Below are positions 1 to 8,465 of a stretch of DNA of 64,000 bases, in pieces. The notes under the pieces were generated by a model. That model had not been told where the DNA came from. It did not search any database and was given only the letters and a program-made list of their open reading frames with translations. Both the position numbers and the translations under genes were made by a program. The DNA comes from Flavobacterium cucumis (GTDB lineage Bacteria > Bacteroidota > Bacteroidia > Flavobacteriales > Flavobacteriaceae), in contig NZ_FRYK01000001.1 of assembly GCF_900148835.1 (NCBI RefSeq), positions 868,001 through 932,000 of the forward strand, read 5' to 3'. How positions within the stretch are numbered: position 1 is the stretch's first letter; every line of letters starts with the position of its first letter.

Positions 1-771
1 GAAGCCATATTGCCGGTTTTAATCACGATGTTGCTTTTAGGGGTGTTTTTCGCTATTCGTTTTATTAATACGATTTCGGCTTTATTAGCATTTATTGGAT
101 GGGTTGGGATATTTTTCAATTTAATAGTCGAACACGATGTAATGCCCATGTTTTATTTGTCATTTGTCGGATTGCTTCTAGCAATCTTGGTTTATTTTTT
201 TGTAGTTCATTTAAGTAAAAACCAAAATTTCTATCCGTATTTTAAAACTTTAGACACCGTTAGAGTTGCGAGTTTGCTTTTAGGCTATTTATCAATGAAT
301 TATTTAGTCGTTCGCGAATTATCCGAATCTTTAATGAACTTAGAAATCACAACTAAATCCGATGTTCCGCTTGCTTTTGTTTTTTACGGACTCACTTTTT
401 TAATTCCGTTGCTTTATTTCTTTTTGGGAATCAAATGGAAAGATAAGTTGGTTTTATATACAGGATTAGCCACTTTAGGGTTCGGATTTTACTCCATTCG
501 CCATTATTACTATTTCTTCCCAATAGAATACGTAATCGTAATCAGTGGAATTTTACTTTTTATATTCGCCTATTTGATTATTCAACAATTAAAAAACAAA
601 ACCGAAGGCGTTACGTTCCAACCCGATAGCGATTCCGAAGATTCTTTATTATTCAACGCTCAAGCGATACTGTCTTTAGCAAATGCCGCATCACCAGCAC
701 CGACACAAACCAATCCAATGGAATTTGGCGGCGGCGGATTTAGTGGTGGTGGAGCAGGAGCGAAGTTTTAA
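1..771 (+). CDS. Membrane protein with Gly-rich C-terminus (5' end outside window)
   Basis: The frame is open to the first base of the window, so the gene probably starts upstream; a TTG at 10 is only the first possible start seen. The visible ~250 residues form about six or seven hydrophobic membrane segments with short loops, then a soluble tail. The tail ends in a glycine-rich motif (GGGGFSGGGAGAKF), like the Gly/Ser-rich ends of TPM-domain and YgcG-like membrane proteins, but no TPM domain is visible in this fragment. The stop is followed by a promoter for sufS, so it is likely the end of its own unit. Function not recognised. Confidence 0.75.
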   Translation, partial: EAILPVLITMLLLGVFFAIRFINTISALLAFIGWVGIFFNLIVEHDVMPMFYLSFVGLLLAILVYFFVVHLSKNQNFYPYFKTLDTVRVASLLLGYLSMNYLVVRELSESLMNLEITTKSDVPLAFVFYGLTFLIPLLYFFLGIKWKDKLVLYTGLATLGFGFYSIRHYYYFFPIEYVIVISGILLFIFAYLIIQQLKNKTEGVTFQPDSDSEDSLLFNAQAILSLANAASPAPTQTNPMEFGGGGFSGGGAGAKF

Positions 772-816
772 TTCGATTTTAACCTTTATTTATTCCAATT
801 ATAAACAATCAAGTTG

Positions 817-824
817 TAAATTTG
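817..824 (+). promoter_or_regulatory. -7 promoter box of sufS
   Basis: TAAATTTG matches the Bacteroidota -7 consensus TAnnTTTG. It lies 18 bp before the ATG at 843. A potential TTG start at 822 falls inside this box, which argues that translation begins at one of the downstream ATGs (837 or 843). No clear -33 TTG was seen. Confidence 0.6.
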
Positions 825-842
825 TACTCAAATTGTATGAAA

Positions 843-2057
843 ATGTTTGATGTTCAAAAAGTAAGAGCGGATTTTCCCATTTTATCGCAAAAAGTAAATG
901 GTAAACCCTTGGTGTATTTTGATAATGGAGCTACTTCGCAAAAGCCGCAAGTGGTTATTGATGCTATTTCAAAATATTACAGCGAAATCAACGCGAATAT
1001 TCACCGCGGGGTACATACGTTGAGTCAATTGGCTACCGACGCTTATGAAGTGTCTAGAAATACAATTCAAAATCACTTAAATGCGAAACACAATCACGAA
1101 ATCATTTTTACTTCCGGAACTACTTTCGGAATTAACTTGGTCGCGAATGGTTTTACAAGTTTGCTACAAGCAGGTGATGAAGTAATGGTTTCGGCTTTGG
1201 AACATCACAGCAACATTGTGCCTTGGCAATTTTTGTGTGAAAGAACAGGAGCGAAGTTGGTCGTAATACCAATGAATGAAAAAGGAGAATTGGTTATTTC
1301 AGAATTTGATAAATTACTTTCTGAAAAAACAAAAATTGTAACCGTAAATCATATTTCAAATGCCTTAGGAACGGTTAACCCAATTGAATACATCATCAAA
1401 AAAGCACATGGCGTAGGAGCAGCCGTTTTAATTGACGGCGCACAAGCAACGCCGCATTTACGTCCCGATGTACAAGCATTGGATTGTGATTTTTATGTGT
1501 TTTCAGGTCATAAAGTGTGCGGACCAACAGGCGTTGGAATCTTGTACGGAAAAGAAGCATGGTTGCGAAAATTACCACCCTATCAAGGCGGAGGCGAAAT
1601 GATTGCTGAGGTAACGTTCGAGAAAACTACGTATGCTGATTTACCTCACAAGTTTGAAGCCGGAACACCAAACATTGAAGGTGGAATTGTTCTAGGAACC
1701 GCAATTGATTACATGAATGCAATTGGTTTTGATAATATTGCGGCTTACGAACAAGAATTATTGGATTACGGAACGAAAAGATTACAAGAAATTGAAGGTT
1801 TAACGATTTTCGGAACTAGCGAAAACAAAGCCTCTGTTATTTCATTTAACATTGCAGGCATTCATCCGTATGACATTGGCACAATTATCGATAAGTTAGG
1901 TATAGCGGTTAGAACCGGTCATCACTGCGCCCAACCTATTATGAATTTTTTCAATATTCCAGGAACGATTAGAGCGAGTTTTGCTTTTTATAATACCAAG
2001 GAAGAAATTGATATCTTTGTAGAAGCGGTTAAAAAAGCGCAAATGATGTTATCTTAA
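843..2057 (+). CDS. sufS: Cysteine desulfurase SufS
   Basis: PLP-dependent cysteine desulfurase of the SufS/CsdA class, about 404 aa. It takes sulfur from L-cysteine as an enzyme persulfide and passes it to SufE for Fe-S cluster assembly in the cytoplasm. The PLP-binding lysine is K224 in SGHKVCGP and the catalytic cysteine is C362 in RTGHHCAQP; both sit close to the positions known for E. coli SufS. The N-terminus FDNGATSQKP is typical of the family. I chose ATG 843 because the longer frame runs into the promoter box; ATG 837 is possible. sufE and a MIP18-family gene follow, so this is the 3' half of a SUF locus; sufBCD are not in the window. Confidence 0.96.
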   Translation: MFDVQKVRADFPILSQKVNGKPLVYFDNGATSQKPQVVIDAISKYYSEINANIHRGVHTLSQLATDAYEVSRNTIQNHLNAKHNHEIIFTSGTTFGINLVANGFTSLLQAGDEVMVSALEHHSNIVPWQFLCERTGAKLVVIPMNEKGELVISEFDKLLSEKTKIVTVNHISNALGTVNPIEYIIKKAHGVGAAVLIDGAQATPHLRPDVQALDCDFYVFSGHKVCGPTGVGILYGKEAWLRKLPPYQGGGEMIAEVTFEKTTYADLPHKFEAGTPNIEGGIVLGTAIDYMNAIGFDNIAAYEQELLDYGTKRLQEIEGLTIFGTSENKASVISFNIAGIHPYDIGTIIDKLGIAVRTGHHCAQPIMNFFNIPGTIRASFAFYNTKEEIDIFVEAVKKAQMMLS

Positions 2058-2070
2058 AAAAATCAAAATT

Positions 2071-2820
2071 ATGAAATCTCTTTTATCTGTTTTTCTAGTT
2101 ATTCTTTTATCAAAAGGTTGTTCTCAAGGACAAGATCTTTCAGATGTAAAAGTTGTTTATGGTGCTAGTACAAGAGGCTATCACAGAATGATTGTAATTG
2201 AAAAAAATGTATTTTCATTAATCAGTGAGCATGATGGAAAGCCTAAAGTTATTGAACTTACTGATGAACAATGGAAAAGAATAGCTGATTTATTCAAAAA
2301 AATTGATTTAAAAACGTTTGATAAATTGGAAGGCACAACTATGGAAAGAGCCTATGATGGAAAGCCTCATGCCGATATGTCAATTACAGTGGGAGATAAA
2401 ACATATACCACTAAAGGTTTTGATCACACAATCCCACCAGTTAAAATAAAAGAGTTTGTTGATTTAATCAATACTATTGCAGATAATTCTGATGTGAAAA
2501 ATCCAATTTTAGGCAGCTATTCTGTTGAAGAGTTGATGTCTCGAAATGTTAGTGAAAAGGAATATTTTATAAGTTTTGATGCTAAAAAAGTATCGGGTTT
2601 TATGGGATGTAATATGTATTCAGGTACGTATGAATTTCAAGAAGCATCTATCACTCTTGGACCGTTAATGGTTACCAAAAAATATTGTGAAGGCATTATG
2701 GATGATGAATCACTTTGGCTTAAAGTTTCTTCTGAAATTTCTACTTTTAAACTAAATAACAAAACCATTTTATTATATGATGACAATAACAATTTGGTGT
2801 TAAAAGCAACAAAAAAATAA
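2071..2820 (+). CDS. Lipoprotein with C-terminal META (HslJ-like) domain
   Basis: A 249-aa putative lipoprotein whose hydrophobic N-terminus ends in a Cys around residue 17 (LLSKGCSQ, a weak lipobox). Residues ~25-140 form an unrecognised domain. From ~145 on the sequence has META/HslJ features: GSYSVEEL, a GFMGCNMYSGTYEF-like block and a Cys followed by a late beta-strand region. Such domains are found in envelope proteins linked to heat or antibiotic tolerance. It sits 13 bp after sufS and 9 bp before sufE, so it is co-transcribed with SUF genes; whether it has any role in Fe-S assembly is unknown. Confidence 0.8.
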   Translation: MKSLLSVFLVILLSKGCSQGQDLSDVKVVYGASTRGYHRMIVIEKNVFSLISEHDGKPKVIELTDEQWKRIADLFKKIDLKTFDKLEGTTMERAYDGKPHADMSITVGDKTYTTKGFDHTIPPVKIKEFVDLINTIADNSDVKNPILGSYSVEELMSRNVSEKEYFISFDAKKVSGFMGCNMYSGTYEFQEASITLGPLMVTKKYCEGIMDDESLWLKVSSEISTFKLNNKTILLYDDNNNLVLKATKK

Positions 2821-2829
2821 TTTTTTCCA

Positions 2830-3249
2830 ATGACGATTAAACAAATACAAAACGATATCGTAGACGAATTTTCTATGTTTGACGATTGGATGCAACGTTA
2901 TGAATACATTATCGAATTAGGAAAATCGCTTCCGATAATTGAAGAACAATATAAAGTAGACGAAAACATTATCAAAGGATGTCAATCCAAAGTCTGGTTG
3001 CACGGGGAAGAGCAGGATGGAAAAATTGTTTTCTCTGCTGATAGTGATGCTATTTTAACCAAAGGAATTATTGCGGTTTTAATTCGTGCGTTTTCCAATC
3101 AATCCCCAAAGGATATTTTAGATGCGAATACCGAATTTATAGATGAAATTGGATTAAAAGAGCATTTATCACCCACAAGAGCCAACGGTTTGGTTTCGAT
3201 GATAAAACAAATAAAAATGTACGCTTTGGCATTTCAATCGAAGCAATAA
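2830..3249 (+). CDS. sufE: SufE family Fe-S assembly sulfur acceptor
   Basis: A 139-aa SufE. It accepts persulfide sulfur from SufS and stimulates its desulfurase activity. The acceptor cysteine is C51 in IIKGCQSKVW, the same position as in E. coli SufE. The full family length is present. The gene follows the META lipoprotein closely and lies about 770 bp after sufS, so the two partner proteins are made from one transcript. Confidence 0.95.
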   Translation: MTIKQIQNDIVDEFSMFDDWMQRYEYIIELGKSLPIIEEQYKVDENIIKGCQSKVWLHGEEQDGKIVFSADSDAILTKGIIAVLIRAFSNQSPKDILDANTEFIDEIGLKEHLSPTRANGLVSMIKQIKMYALAFQSKQ

Positions 3250-3267
3250 ATAAACATATAAGTTTTC

Positions 3268-3305
3268 GGATTAACCGAACACTTTTCACTGAACACTGAA
3301 TACTA
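3268..3305 (+). repeat. Short degenerate ACTGAACACTGA repeat before start codon
   Basis: Iterations of CACTGAACACTGAA-type words fill the gap between sufE and the next start. The same words recur at 3672-3706, 39696-39720 and 50052-50084. No function visible. Confidence 0.6.
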
Positions 3306-3312
3306 AAATAAA

Positions 3313-3636
3313 ATGGAAGAATTTAACGATACCATCAACTTAGGCGAAAATGTAGTCAAAGTTTTAAAAGGAATTTTCGACCCAGAAATTCCAGTAGATA
3401 TTTACGAATTAGGTTTAATCTACGACGTAATGATTAATGAAGATAATGAGGTAAAAATTTTAATGACCTTAACATCTCCAAATTGTCCCGTTGCGGAAAC
3501 CTTACCTCAAGAAGTGGAAGAGAAAGTAAAATCAATAGATGAGGTGAAATCTTGCGAAGTAGAAATCACGTTCGATCCGCCTTGGAGTAAAGATTTAATG
3601 AGCGAAGAAGCAAAATTAGAGTTAGGAATGCTTTAA
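3313..3636 (+). CDS. MIP18/DUF59 family Fe-S cluster assembly protein (SufT-like)
   Basis: A 107-aa protein of the MIP18 (DUF59, PaaD-like) family. It has the signature DPEIPVDIYELGLIYDV near residue 20 and the conserved cysteine motif TSPNCPVAE around residues 55-63. Family members (SufT, CIAO2/Fam96) help deliver or mature Fe-S clusters. Its place right after sufE supports that role. The length is that of the bare domain with nothing added. Confidence 0.92.
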   Translation: MEEFNDTINLGENVVKVLKGIFDPEIPVDIYELGLIYDVMINEDNEVKILMTLTSPNCPVAETLPQEVEEKVKSIDEVKSCEVEITFDPPWSKDLMSEEAKLELGML

Positions 3637-3671
3637 ATAAGTAACCCGTGTTCCGTTTTTAGTTGGCAGGT

Positions 3672-3706
3672 CTACTGAACACTAATCACTGAACACTGAA
3701 CACTAA
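3672..3706 (+). repeat. Short degenerate ACTGAACACTGA repeat before start codon
   Basis: Tandem ACTGAACACTAATC/ACTGAACACTGAACACTA words end three bases before the ATG of the DUF2480 gene. Same word family as 3268-3305. Confidence 0.6.
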
Positions 3707-3709
3707 GAT

Positions 3710-4213
3710 ATGGACGAAATAGTAAACAAAGTAGCGCAAAGTTCATTGATGGTATTCGATTTAGAAGATTACTATCCAGAGCATCATGTGGTGGATTTAG
3801 ATATTTCCCAATGGTTATTAGATGGCTTTATTTTGAAAGAATCGGAGTTCAGAACCAAATTAAAAGAAATGGATTGGTCGCATTTTGAGGACAAGTATGT
3901 TGCGCTATTTTGTGCGACTGATGCCATTCTTCCCGCTTGGACATTTGCATTGGTTGCGGTTCATTTGGCTCCTTATGCTTTAAAGGTCATTCATGGTAAT
4001 AAAGAAATGGCCGTTATAGAATGGTATCAAGATATTTTGAATAAATTGGATTATACCGATTATTTTCAAAAGCCTGTAATCCTGAAAGGATGTTCCAAAA
4101 AATCCGTTCCGAACCAAGTATACACGCTAGCGATTCAAAAATTAATGCAAGTTTCCAAGAGTGTTATGTTTGGTGAGGCTTGTTCAGCGGTACCCCTTTA
4201 TAAACAAAAATAA
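3710..4213 (+). CDS. DUF2480 family protein
   Basis: A 167-aa cytoplasmic protein matching the DUF2480 family as I remember it, a Bacteroidota family commonly found next to SUF genes. It has no signal peptide or membrane segment. Visible marks are DIDISQWL-like and FCATDAILPAW blocks and two cysteines near the end (KGCSKKSVPNQ and GEACSAVPLY), which could bind metal or a cluster. Its position at the end of the SUF run suggests a part in Fe-S handling, but no function is established. Confidence 0.85.
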   Translation: MDEIVNKVAQSSLMVFDLEDYYPEHHVVDLDISQWLLDGFILKESEFRTKLKEMDWSHFEDKYVALFCATDAILPAWTFALVAVHLAPYALKVIHGNKEMAVIEWYQDILNKLDYTDYFQKPVILKGCSKKSVPNQVYTLAIQKLMQVSKSVMFGEACSAVPLYKQK

Positions 4214-4214
4214 G

Positions 4215-4222
4215 TACCTTTG
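4215..4222 (+). promoter_or_regulatory. -7 promoter box of the DUF3078 gene
   Basis: TACCTTTG matches TAnnTTTG and lies about 28 bp before the ATG at 4250, immediately after the stop codon of the DUF2480 gene. The DUF3078 gene may therefore have its own promoter as well as read-through. Confidence 0.55.
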
Positions 4223-4249
4223 TTTCTATAATTTTTAAAAAATTTAGAA

Positions 4250-5092
4250 ATGAGAAAGCTTTTTTTATGGATTTTTTTTGTGTCAATAGTTGGTTCTGCC
4301 CAAGAAACGGTAACTGATACTACAAAACATTGGACTAGAAAAGGTGTTTTCACCTTGTTAGCCAATCAGTCTTCTTTTAGCAATTGGCAAGCAGGTGGAC
4401 AAAATAATTTTGCTGGCAATGTTGGTGTAAATTACGATTTCAATTATAAAAATGGGGATTGGAATTGGGACAACAAAATTATTATTGCCTATGGTTTAAC
4501 TAAAATTAAAGGAGCAGCTACTCAAAAAACAGATGACAGGATAGAGTACAATTCCTTGTTGGGTAAAAAAGCTTCTGGATATTGGTTTTATTCAGCATTT
4601 TTTAATTTTAAGACGCAAATGGATACAGGTTTAGATCCTGCCACACAAACTGTAAAAATTTCACATTTCTTTTCTCCTGCTTTTTTTCAATTGGGACCTG
4701 GTATGCTTTGGAAAAAAAGTGATAATTTAAAAGTAAATATCGCTCCTGCAACATCTAAATTAATTGTGGTTCATGATCATTTTACAACTTTGGGCTCTTC
4801 ATTTGGAGTTGAACAAGGGGAAACCAATCGATATGAGCTAGGAGCTGCAATTAATGGTTATTATAAATTCAATATCATGGAGAATGTTTCGGTAGAAAAT
4901 ATTTTAAATTTTTATTCCAATTATCTAGAGGATCCACAAAATGTGGATATTGATTACCAATTGAATATTGTAATGAAGATTAATAAGTTCTTATCTACCA
5001 ATTTTGCGTTTCAAACAATTTATGATGATAATGCGTTTAGAGGCTTTCAGACGAAACAAATCATCGGCTTAGGCGTGAATTATGGTTTTTAA
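4250..5092 (+). CDS. DUF3078 domain-containing outer-membrane protein
   Basis: A 280-aa exported protein with a signal peptide ending near residue 18 (VGSAQE). The remainder alternates short beta-strand-like stretches rich in aromatic residues, ends in a terminal aromatic (VNYGF), and looks like an outer-membrane beta-barrel. The early block WTRKGVFTLLANQSSFSNWQ is typical of DUF3078. It follows the SUF cluster and has its own promoter box. Function unknown. Confidence 0.85.
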   Translation: MRKLFLWIFFVSIVGSAQETVTDTTKHWTRKGVFTLLANQSSFSNWQAGGQNNFAGNVGVNYDFNYKNGDWNWDNKIIIAYGLTKIKGAATQKTDDRIEYNSLLGKKASGYWFYSAFFNFKTQMDTGLDPATQTVKISHFFSPAFFQLGPGMLWKKSDNLKVNIAPATSKLIVVHDHFTTLGSSFGVEQGETNRYELGAAINGYYKFNIMENVSVENILNFYSNYLEDPQNVDIDYQLNIVMKINKFLSTNFAFQTIYDDNAFRGFQTKQIIGLGVNYGF

Positions 5093-5115
5093 TTCTAAAC
5101 AAGCTTAAATCAAAC

Positions 5116-5143
5116 AAAAAGACCTCAGTTGAGGTCTTTTTTT
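5116..5143. terminator. Bidirectional rho-independent terminator
   Basis: Perfect stem GACCTC/GAGGTC with loop AGTT, flanked by A5 and T7, so it works on both strands. It separates the convergent DUF3078 gene and hflX, whose stop codon overlaps the T-tract. Confidence 0.9.
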
Positions 5144-6365
5144 ATTCATTTTCAACGGCATCTTTATAATCGGGGTATAAAAATTTGTTGTAAGGAAATC
5201 TTGTAATATGAATTTCTCGAACGGCTTCGTATACTTTTTCCCTAAACTCTTCAAAGTTGGCTTTTTCTGTAGCTGAGATAAATAGGGTTTTACTTTCGCC
5301 TAATTTACTCATCCATGTTTTTTTCCAATCGTCTAAAGTATAATGTTTGGTTGTTTTTTCAACACTTAAATCGTTTTCATCAAAGTAAACCGACTTAAAA
5401 GCGTCGATTTTATTGAAAACCATGATGGTAGGTTTGTCTGCGCTTTTAATGTCTTGTAGAATTTGGTTTACAGAGGCAATGTGGTCTTCAAAATCGGGAT
5501 GTGAAATATCTACTACGTGAAGCAATAAATCCGCCTCTCTCACTTCGTCTAAGGTACTTTTAAAAGACTCTACCAACTGCGTAGGAAGTTTTCTAATAAA
5601 ACCAACAGTGTCGCTTAAAAGAAAAGGTAAGTTTTTAATTACCGTTTTGCGAACGGTAGTATCAAGCGTGGCAAATAATTTGTTTTCTACAAACACATCG
5701 CTTTTTCCAACAGCGTTCATCAAAGTAGATTTTCCAACATTTGTATACCCTACTAAAGCTACACGAACCATCGCACCGCGATTGCTTCGTTGGGTTGCCA
5801 TTTGTTTGTCAATTACTTTAATTTTATCTTTCAGTAACGAAATTCGATCACGCACAATACGACGGTCGGTTTCGATTTCGGTTTCCCCGGGACCACGCAT
5901 TCCAATTCCTCCTTTTTGACGTTCAAGGTGTGTCCACATTCCAGTTAAACGGGGGAGTAAGTATTGGCATTGTGCTAATTCTACTTGTGTTCTTGCATAC
6001 GAAGTTTCGGCACGTTGTGCGAAGATATCTAAGATAAGATTGGTTCGGTCTAAGACTTTACAATCCAATTCTTTGGTGATGTTTTTGGATTGTGAAGGTG
6101 TTAATTCATCGTCAAAAATAACGGTTTTGATATCGTTGTCTTTAATGAAATATTTAATTTCTTCTAATTTTCCAGTACCCACAAACGTTTTTGGATTGGG
6201 TTTATCCATTTTCTGTGAGAAACGTTTGATCACGGTTCCACCAGCGGTATAGGTTAAGAATTCCAACTCGTCAAGATACTCGTTTAGTTTCTCTTCACTT
6301 TGGTTTTGCGTTACTATTCCCACTATAATTGATTTTTCAAAGTCAATAACTTCTTTCTCTAACAT
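5142..6365 (-). CDS. hflX: GTPase HflX
   Basis: A 407-aa HflX. This ribosome-associated GTPase splits stalled or stressed ribosomes. The N-terminal glycine-rich domain includes GGIGMRGPGETEIETDRR, followed by a helical linker. The G domain has Walker A GYTNVGKST (about residue 205), DTVGFIRKLP (G3) and NKID (G4), with a C-terminal extension. The length fits the family. It stands alone between a symmetric terminator and its own promoter box at 6384-6391. Confidence 0.96.
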   Translation of the reverse strand: MLEKEVIDFEKSIIVGIVTQNQSEEKLNEYLDELEFLTYTAGGTVIKRFSQKMDKPNPKTFVGTGKLEEIKYFIKDNDIKTVIFDDELTPSQSKNITKELDCKVLDRTNLILDIFAQRAETSYARTQVELAQCQYLLPRLTGMWTHLERQKGGIGMRGPGETEIETDRRIVRDRISLLKDKIKVIDKQMATQRSNRGAMVRVALVGYTNVGKSTLMNAVGKSDVFVENKLFATLDTTVRKTVIKNLPFLLSDTVGFIRKLPTQLVESFKSTLDEVREADLLLHVVDISHPDFEDHIASVNQILQDIKSADKPTIMVFNKIDAFKSVYFDENDLSVEKTTKHYTLDDWKKTWMSKLGESKTLFISATEKANFEEFREKVYEAVREIHITRFPYNKFLYPDYKDAVENE

Positions 6366-6383
6366 AATCGTTCTTTAAGAATA

Positions 6384-6391
6384 CAAAGGTA
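6384..6391 (-). promoter_or_regulatory. -7 promoter box of hflX
   Basis: On the minus strand this reads TACCTTTG, a match to TAnnTTTG, about 18 bp upstream of the hflX ATG. That gives a very short leader. Confidence 0.6.
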
Positions 6392-6403
6392 CGAAATAGC
6401 AAG

Positions 6404-6434
6404 CATAAAAAAAGCGACTCAAAAGAGCCGCTTT
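6404..6434 (-). terminator. Terminator of the TonB receptor/lipoprotein operon
   Basis: Ten-bp stem AAAGCGGCTC/GAGTCGCTTT with loop TTTT and a T7 tract when read on the minus strand. One position is a G-U wobble in the minus-strand RNA but an A-C mismatch on the plus strand, so it favours termination of the minus-strand operon. Confidence 0.85.
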
Positions 6435-6457
6435 TAGAAGTTTATTGGAAATTGTAA

Positions 6458-7828
6458 TTAGTTGATTACAATATTGTCAATTTGCATCGTTGTAGTTGGT
6501 CCAAAAGTACCATTTCCAACATATTCAAACACAAAGAAACCGTTACCAGTAACTCCAGCAGGAATATTATAAACACCACTTTGCGTAAAACTTGAAGGAT
6601 AGCCTGATGGTAATCCAGGAGAAATGGTAAAGCTAGATGTAATATCAACTAACGTTGCTGAAGTAATTTGTGATCCAGGAACATAATCAGTAGTATAATA
6701 TACTTTTAAAACATTTCCATTATGAAAACCAGCATTCGTAGCAAAAGAGAAGGTGCTTGCAGCTGTCATATTAACAGGCACGATGAATAAAGTTCTATTA
6801 GCTTCAGGAGTACCTCCAAACGAAGACATTTGAATGTACGTATTTCCACCGAATGTTTTTCTTTGCCAATATCTACTTCCAACAGCCGCATCATTGATGT
6901 ACTTTGGAAAGACTTGTTGGTTGTTAGAAGTGTATGAAGTAAAAGGCTCATTTAACGTAGCATCGTAAACAATTGCTGAACCACCTAAAGGAGGATTTAA
7001 ATCAATATCCAATCTAGGGTTGGTAAGGTTAACATCTTTTAAGGTTCTTATCATGAATTGATAATCGCTGTTAAATTTTGTCATTACACCTCTAATTTTC
7101 CCATTGAAAGAAGGGATTCCATTCGCAGCAAAATTAGCGTACTCACTTATACGTACGATAACTTTATTTCCAAATTCATCCGTTATTTCATGATTAGTAG
7201 CTCCACCAATACTGTTTAAAGAAGGATCATAATATTTTTTTCCCAATGAAGCATCAGTGAATTGAACGGCATCAAACTCAATTAATTTGTTTAAGTTTTG
7301 ATCATTCTTAGCTTGTGTAATAGTAATATTGTTCACTATTGTTGCTTCATCTACTTTTTCACAACTTCTAAGAATCACATCTTTATATTCAATACTTGAG
7401 ATTCTTCCAACCCCGTTGTTAAAAGAAGAACCTAAAACGGTGCTTCCAAACTGTCGGTTGAAATACCTGTTTTTATCTAATTTGATGGTAACTTTTCTAC
7501 CCGGTTCAAATTCAGTGTATAAATTATAATTATCAACGGGCATGCTAAATCCTGTTACACCATCTGTTGATATCATTGAAATTGATTTGAAGAAATTTCC
7601 ACCTTCATCACTTGAAGTAACATAAGCTTCAATGTAGTCAATATTATCAGTTGTTGTGTACTGCGTAGCTGCTGATGTGGCAATGCCAGTTATATCTGTT
7701 ACTTCTTTTGTTTTGGCAATAGTAACACATTCGGTTGATAAATCGGGTGTACCATAATCATCACCATTTACGCATCCAATCAGAGATGCCAAAACAGCCG
7801 TTGTTAATATTAGTTTTAAGTTTTTCAT
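6458..7828 (-). CDS. DUF5689 domain-containing surface lipoprotein
   Basis: A 456-aa lipoprotein with lipobox LIGC near residue 19 followed by Asn-Gly-Asp-Asp, an acidic patch of the kind that often sends Bacteroidota lipoproteins to the cell surface. Residues ~35-270 resemble DUF5689, an OB-like domain found with nucleases. The C-terminal ~170 residues form a beta-sandwich ending in TTTMQIDNIVIN, like choice-of-anchor J domains, and its ending resembles that of the upstream lipoprotein. It is the last gene of the operon with the TonB receptor. Probable role: substrate capture at the surface; substrate not known. Confidence 0.82.
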   Translation of the reverse strand: MKNLKLILTTAVLASLIGCVNGDDYGTPDLSTECVTIAKTKEVTDITGIATSAATQYTTTDNIDYIEAYVTSSDEGGNFFKSISMISTDGVTGFSMPVDNYNLYTEFEPGRKVTIKLDKNRYFNRQFGSTVLGSSFNNGVGRISSIEYKDVILRSCEKVDEATIVNNITITQAKNDQNLNKLIEFDAVQFTDASLGKKYYDPSLNSIGGATNHEITDEFGNKVIVRISEYANFAANGIPSFNGKIRGVMTKFNSDYQFMIRTLKDVNLTNPRLDIDLNPPLGGSAIVYDATLNEPFTSYTSNNQQVFPKYINDAAVGSRYWQRKTFGGNTYIQMSSFGGTPEANRTLFIVPVNMTAASTFSFATNAGFHNGNVLKVYYTTDYVPGSQITSATLVDITSSFTISPGLPSGYPSSFTQSGVYNIPAGVTGNGFFVFEYVGNGTFGPTTTMQIDNIVIN

Positions 7829-7833
7829 AGCTA

Positions 7834-8454
7834 TTAATTTTTAGAAATCTTAACGTTGTCAAGTTGTAAAGTAGTGGTTACACCAGCTCTACTTCCAGTA
7901 TATTTGAATGCAATTCTTACATTGTCACTGTTAATGCTGCTAATGTCTATTGCTCCACTGCTTACAAAAACATCATTAGCACTTGGAGATACAAATGATA
8001 AAGGCATCCAAGTTGCTGTTGCTATACCAGCCGTAGTGCCATCATAGTCTGTAGCAATAAAAACAGTTAATGGATTACCGTTTGCAAATCGTGTTTTTGT
8101 TACGAAAGAAAGTGCTTCACCTGTTGTAGTGGTCAAATCTATTGCAGGGGTAATTAACCAAGCTTCATCATTACTTCCAGTCGCAGAAAAGAAAGAAGAA
8201 AATTCAGCATAAATATTGTTGCTGAAGGATCTTGCATGCCACAAACGTGTTGATGTGGCATTAAAATTTACCCAGCCATCTAAAGCGATAGCAACTTCAT
8301 TTGCGCCACTTCCAGTAGGAGCGGTTTCAAATCCTTCATTAAAGGCATAAGTAAAAACAGTAGGAATTACATAATCATCATCTCCTACACAACTTGTTAC
8401 CATACTAGAACCTAGTGCTAACAAGAAAATTGTTTTTAAAAATTTTATTTTCAT
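7834..8454 (-). CDS. Choice-of-anchor J-type surface lipoprotein
   Basis: A 206-aa lipoprotein: hydrophobic leader, lipobox VTSC near residue 22, then an acidic GDDD patch. The mature part is one beta-sandwich domain of the choice-of-anchor J/DUF5017 type (FNEGFETAP at the start, DEAWLITPAIDL in the middle, TTTLQLDNVKIS at the end). It is separated by 5 bp from the DUF5689 gene and 11 bp from the receptor gene. It probably binds ligand at the surface for the TonB receptor; no SusD homologue is present, so these lipoproteins may take that place. Confidence 0.8.
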   Translation of the reverse strand: MKIKFLKTIFLLALGSSMVTSCVGDDDYVIPTVFTYAFNEGFETAPTGSGANEVAIALDGWVNFNATSTRLWHARSFSNNIYAEFSSFFSATGSNDEAWLITPAIDLTTTTGEALSFVTKTRFANGNPLTVFIATDYDGTTAGIATATWMPLSFVSPSANDVFVSSGAIDISSINSDNVRIAFKYTGSRAGVTTTLQLDNVKISKN

Positions 8455-8465
8455 AGTATATTTTT

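Noticed and set aside
822..842. TTG start for sufS at 822
   Set aside because: The codon overlaps the -7 promoter box, so it would not be on the mRNA.
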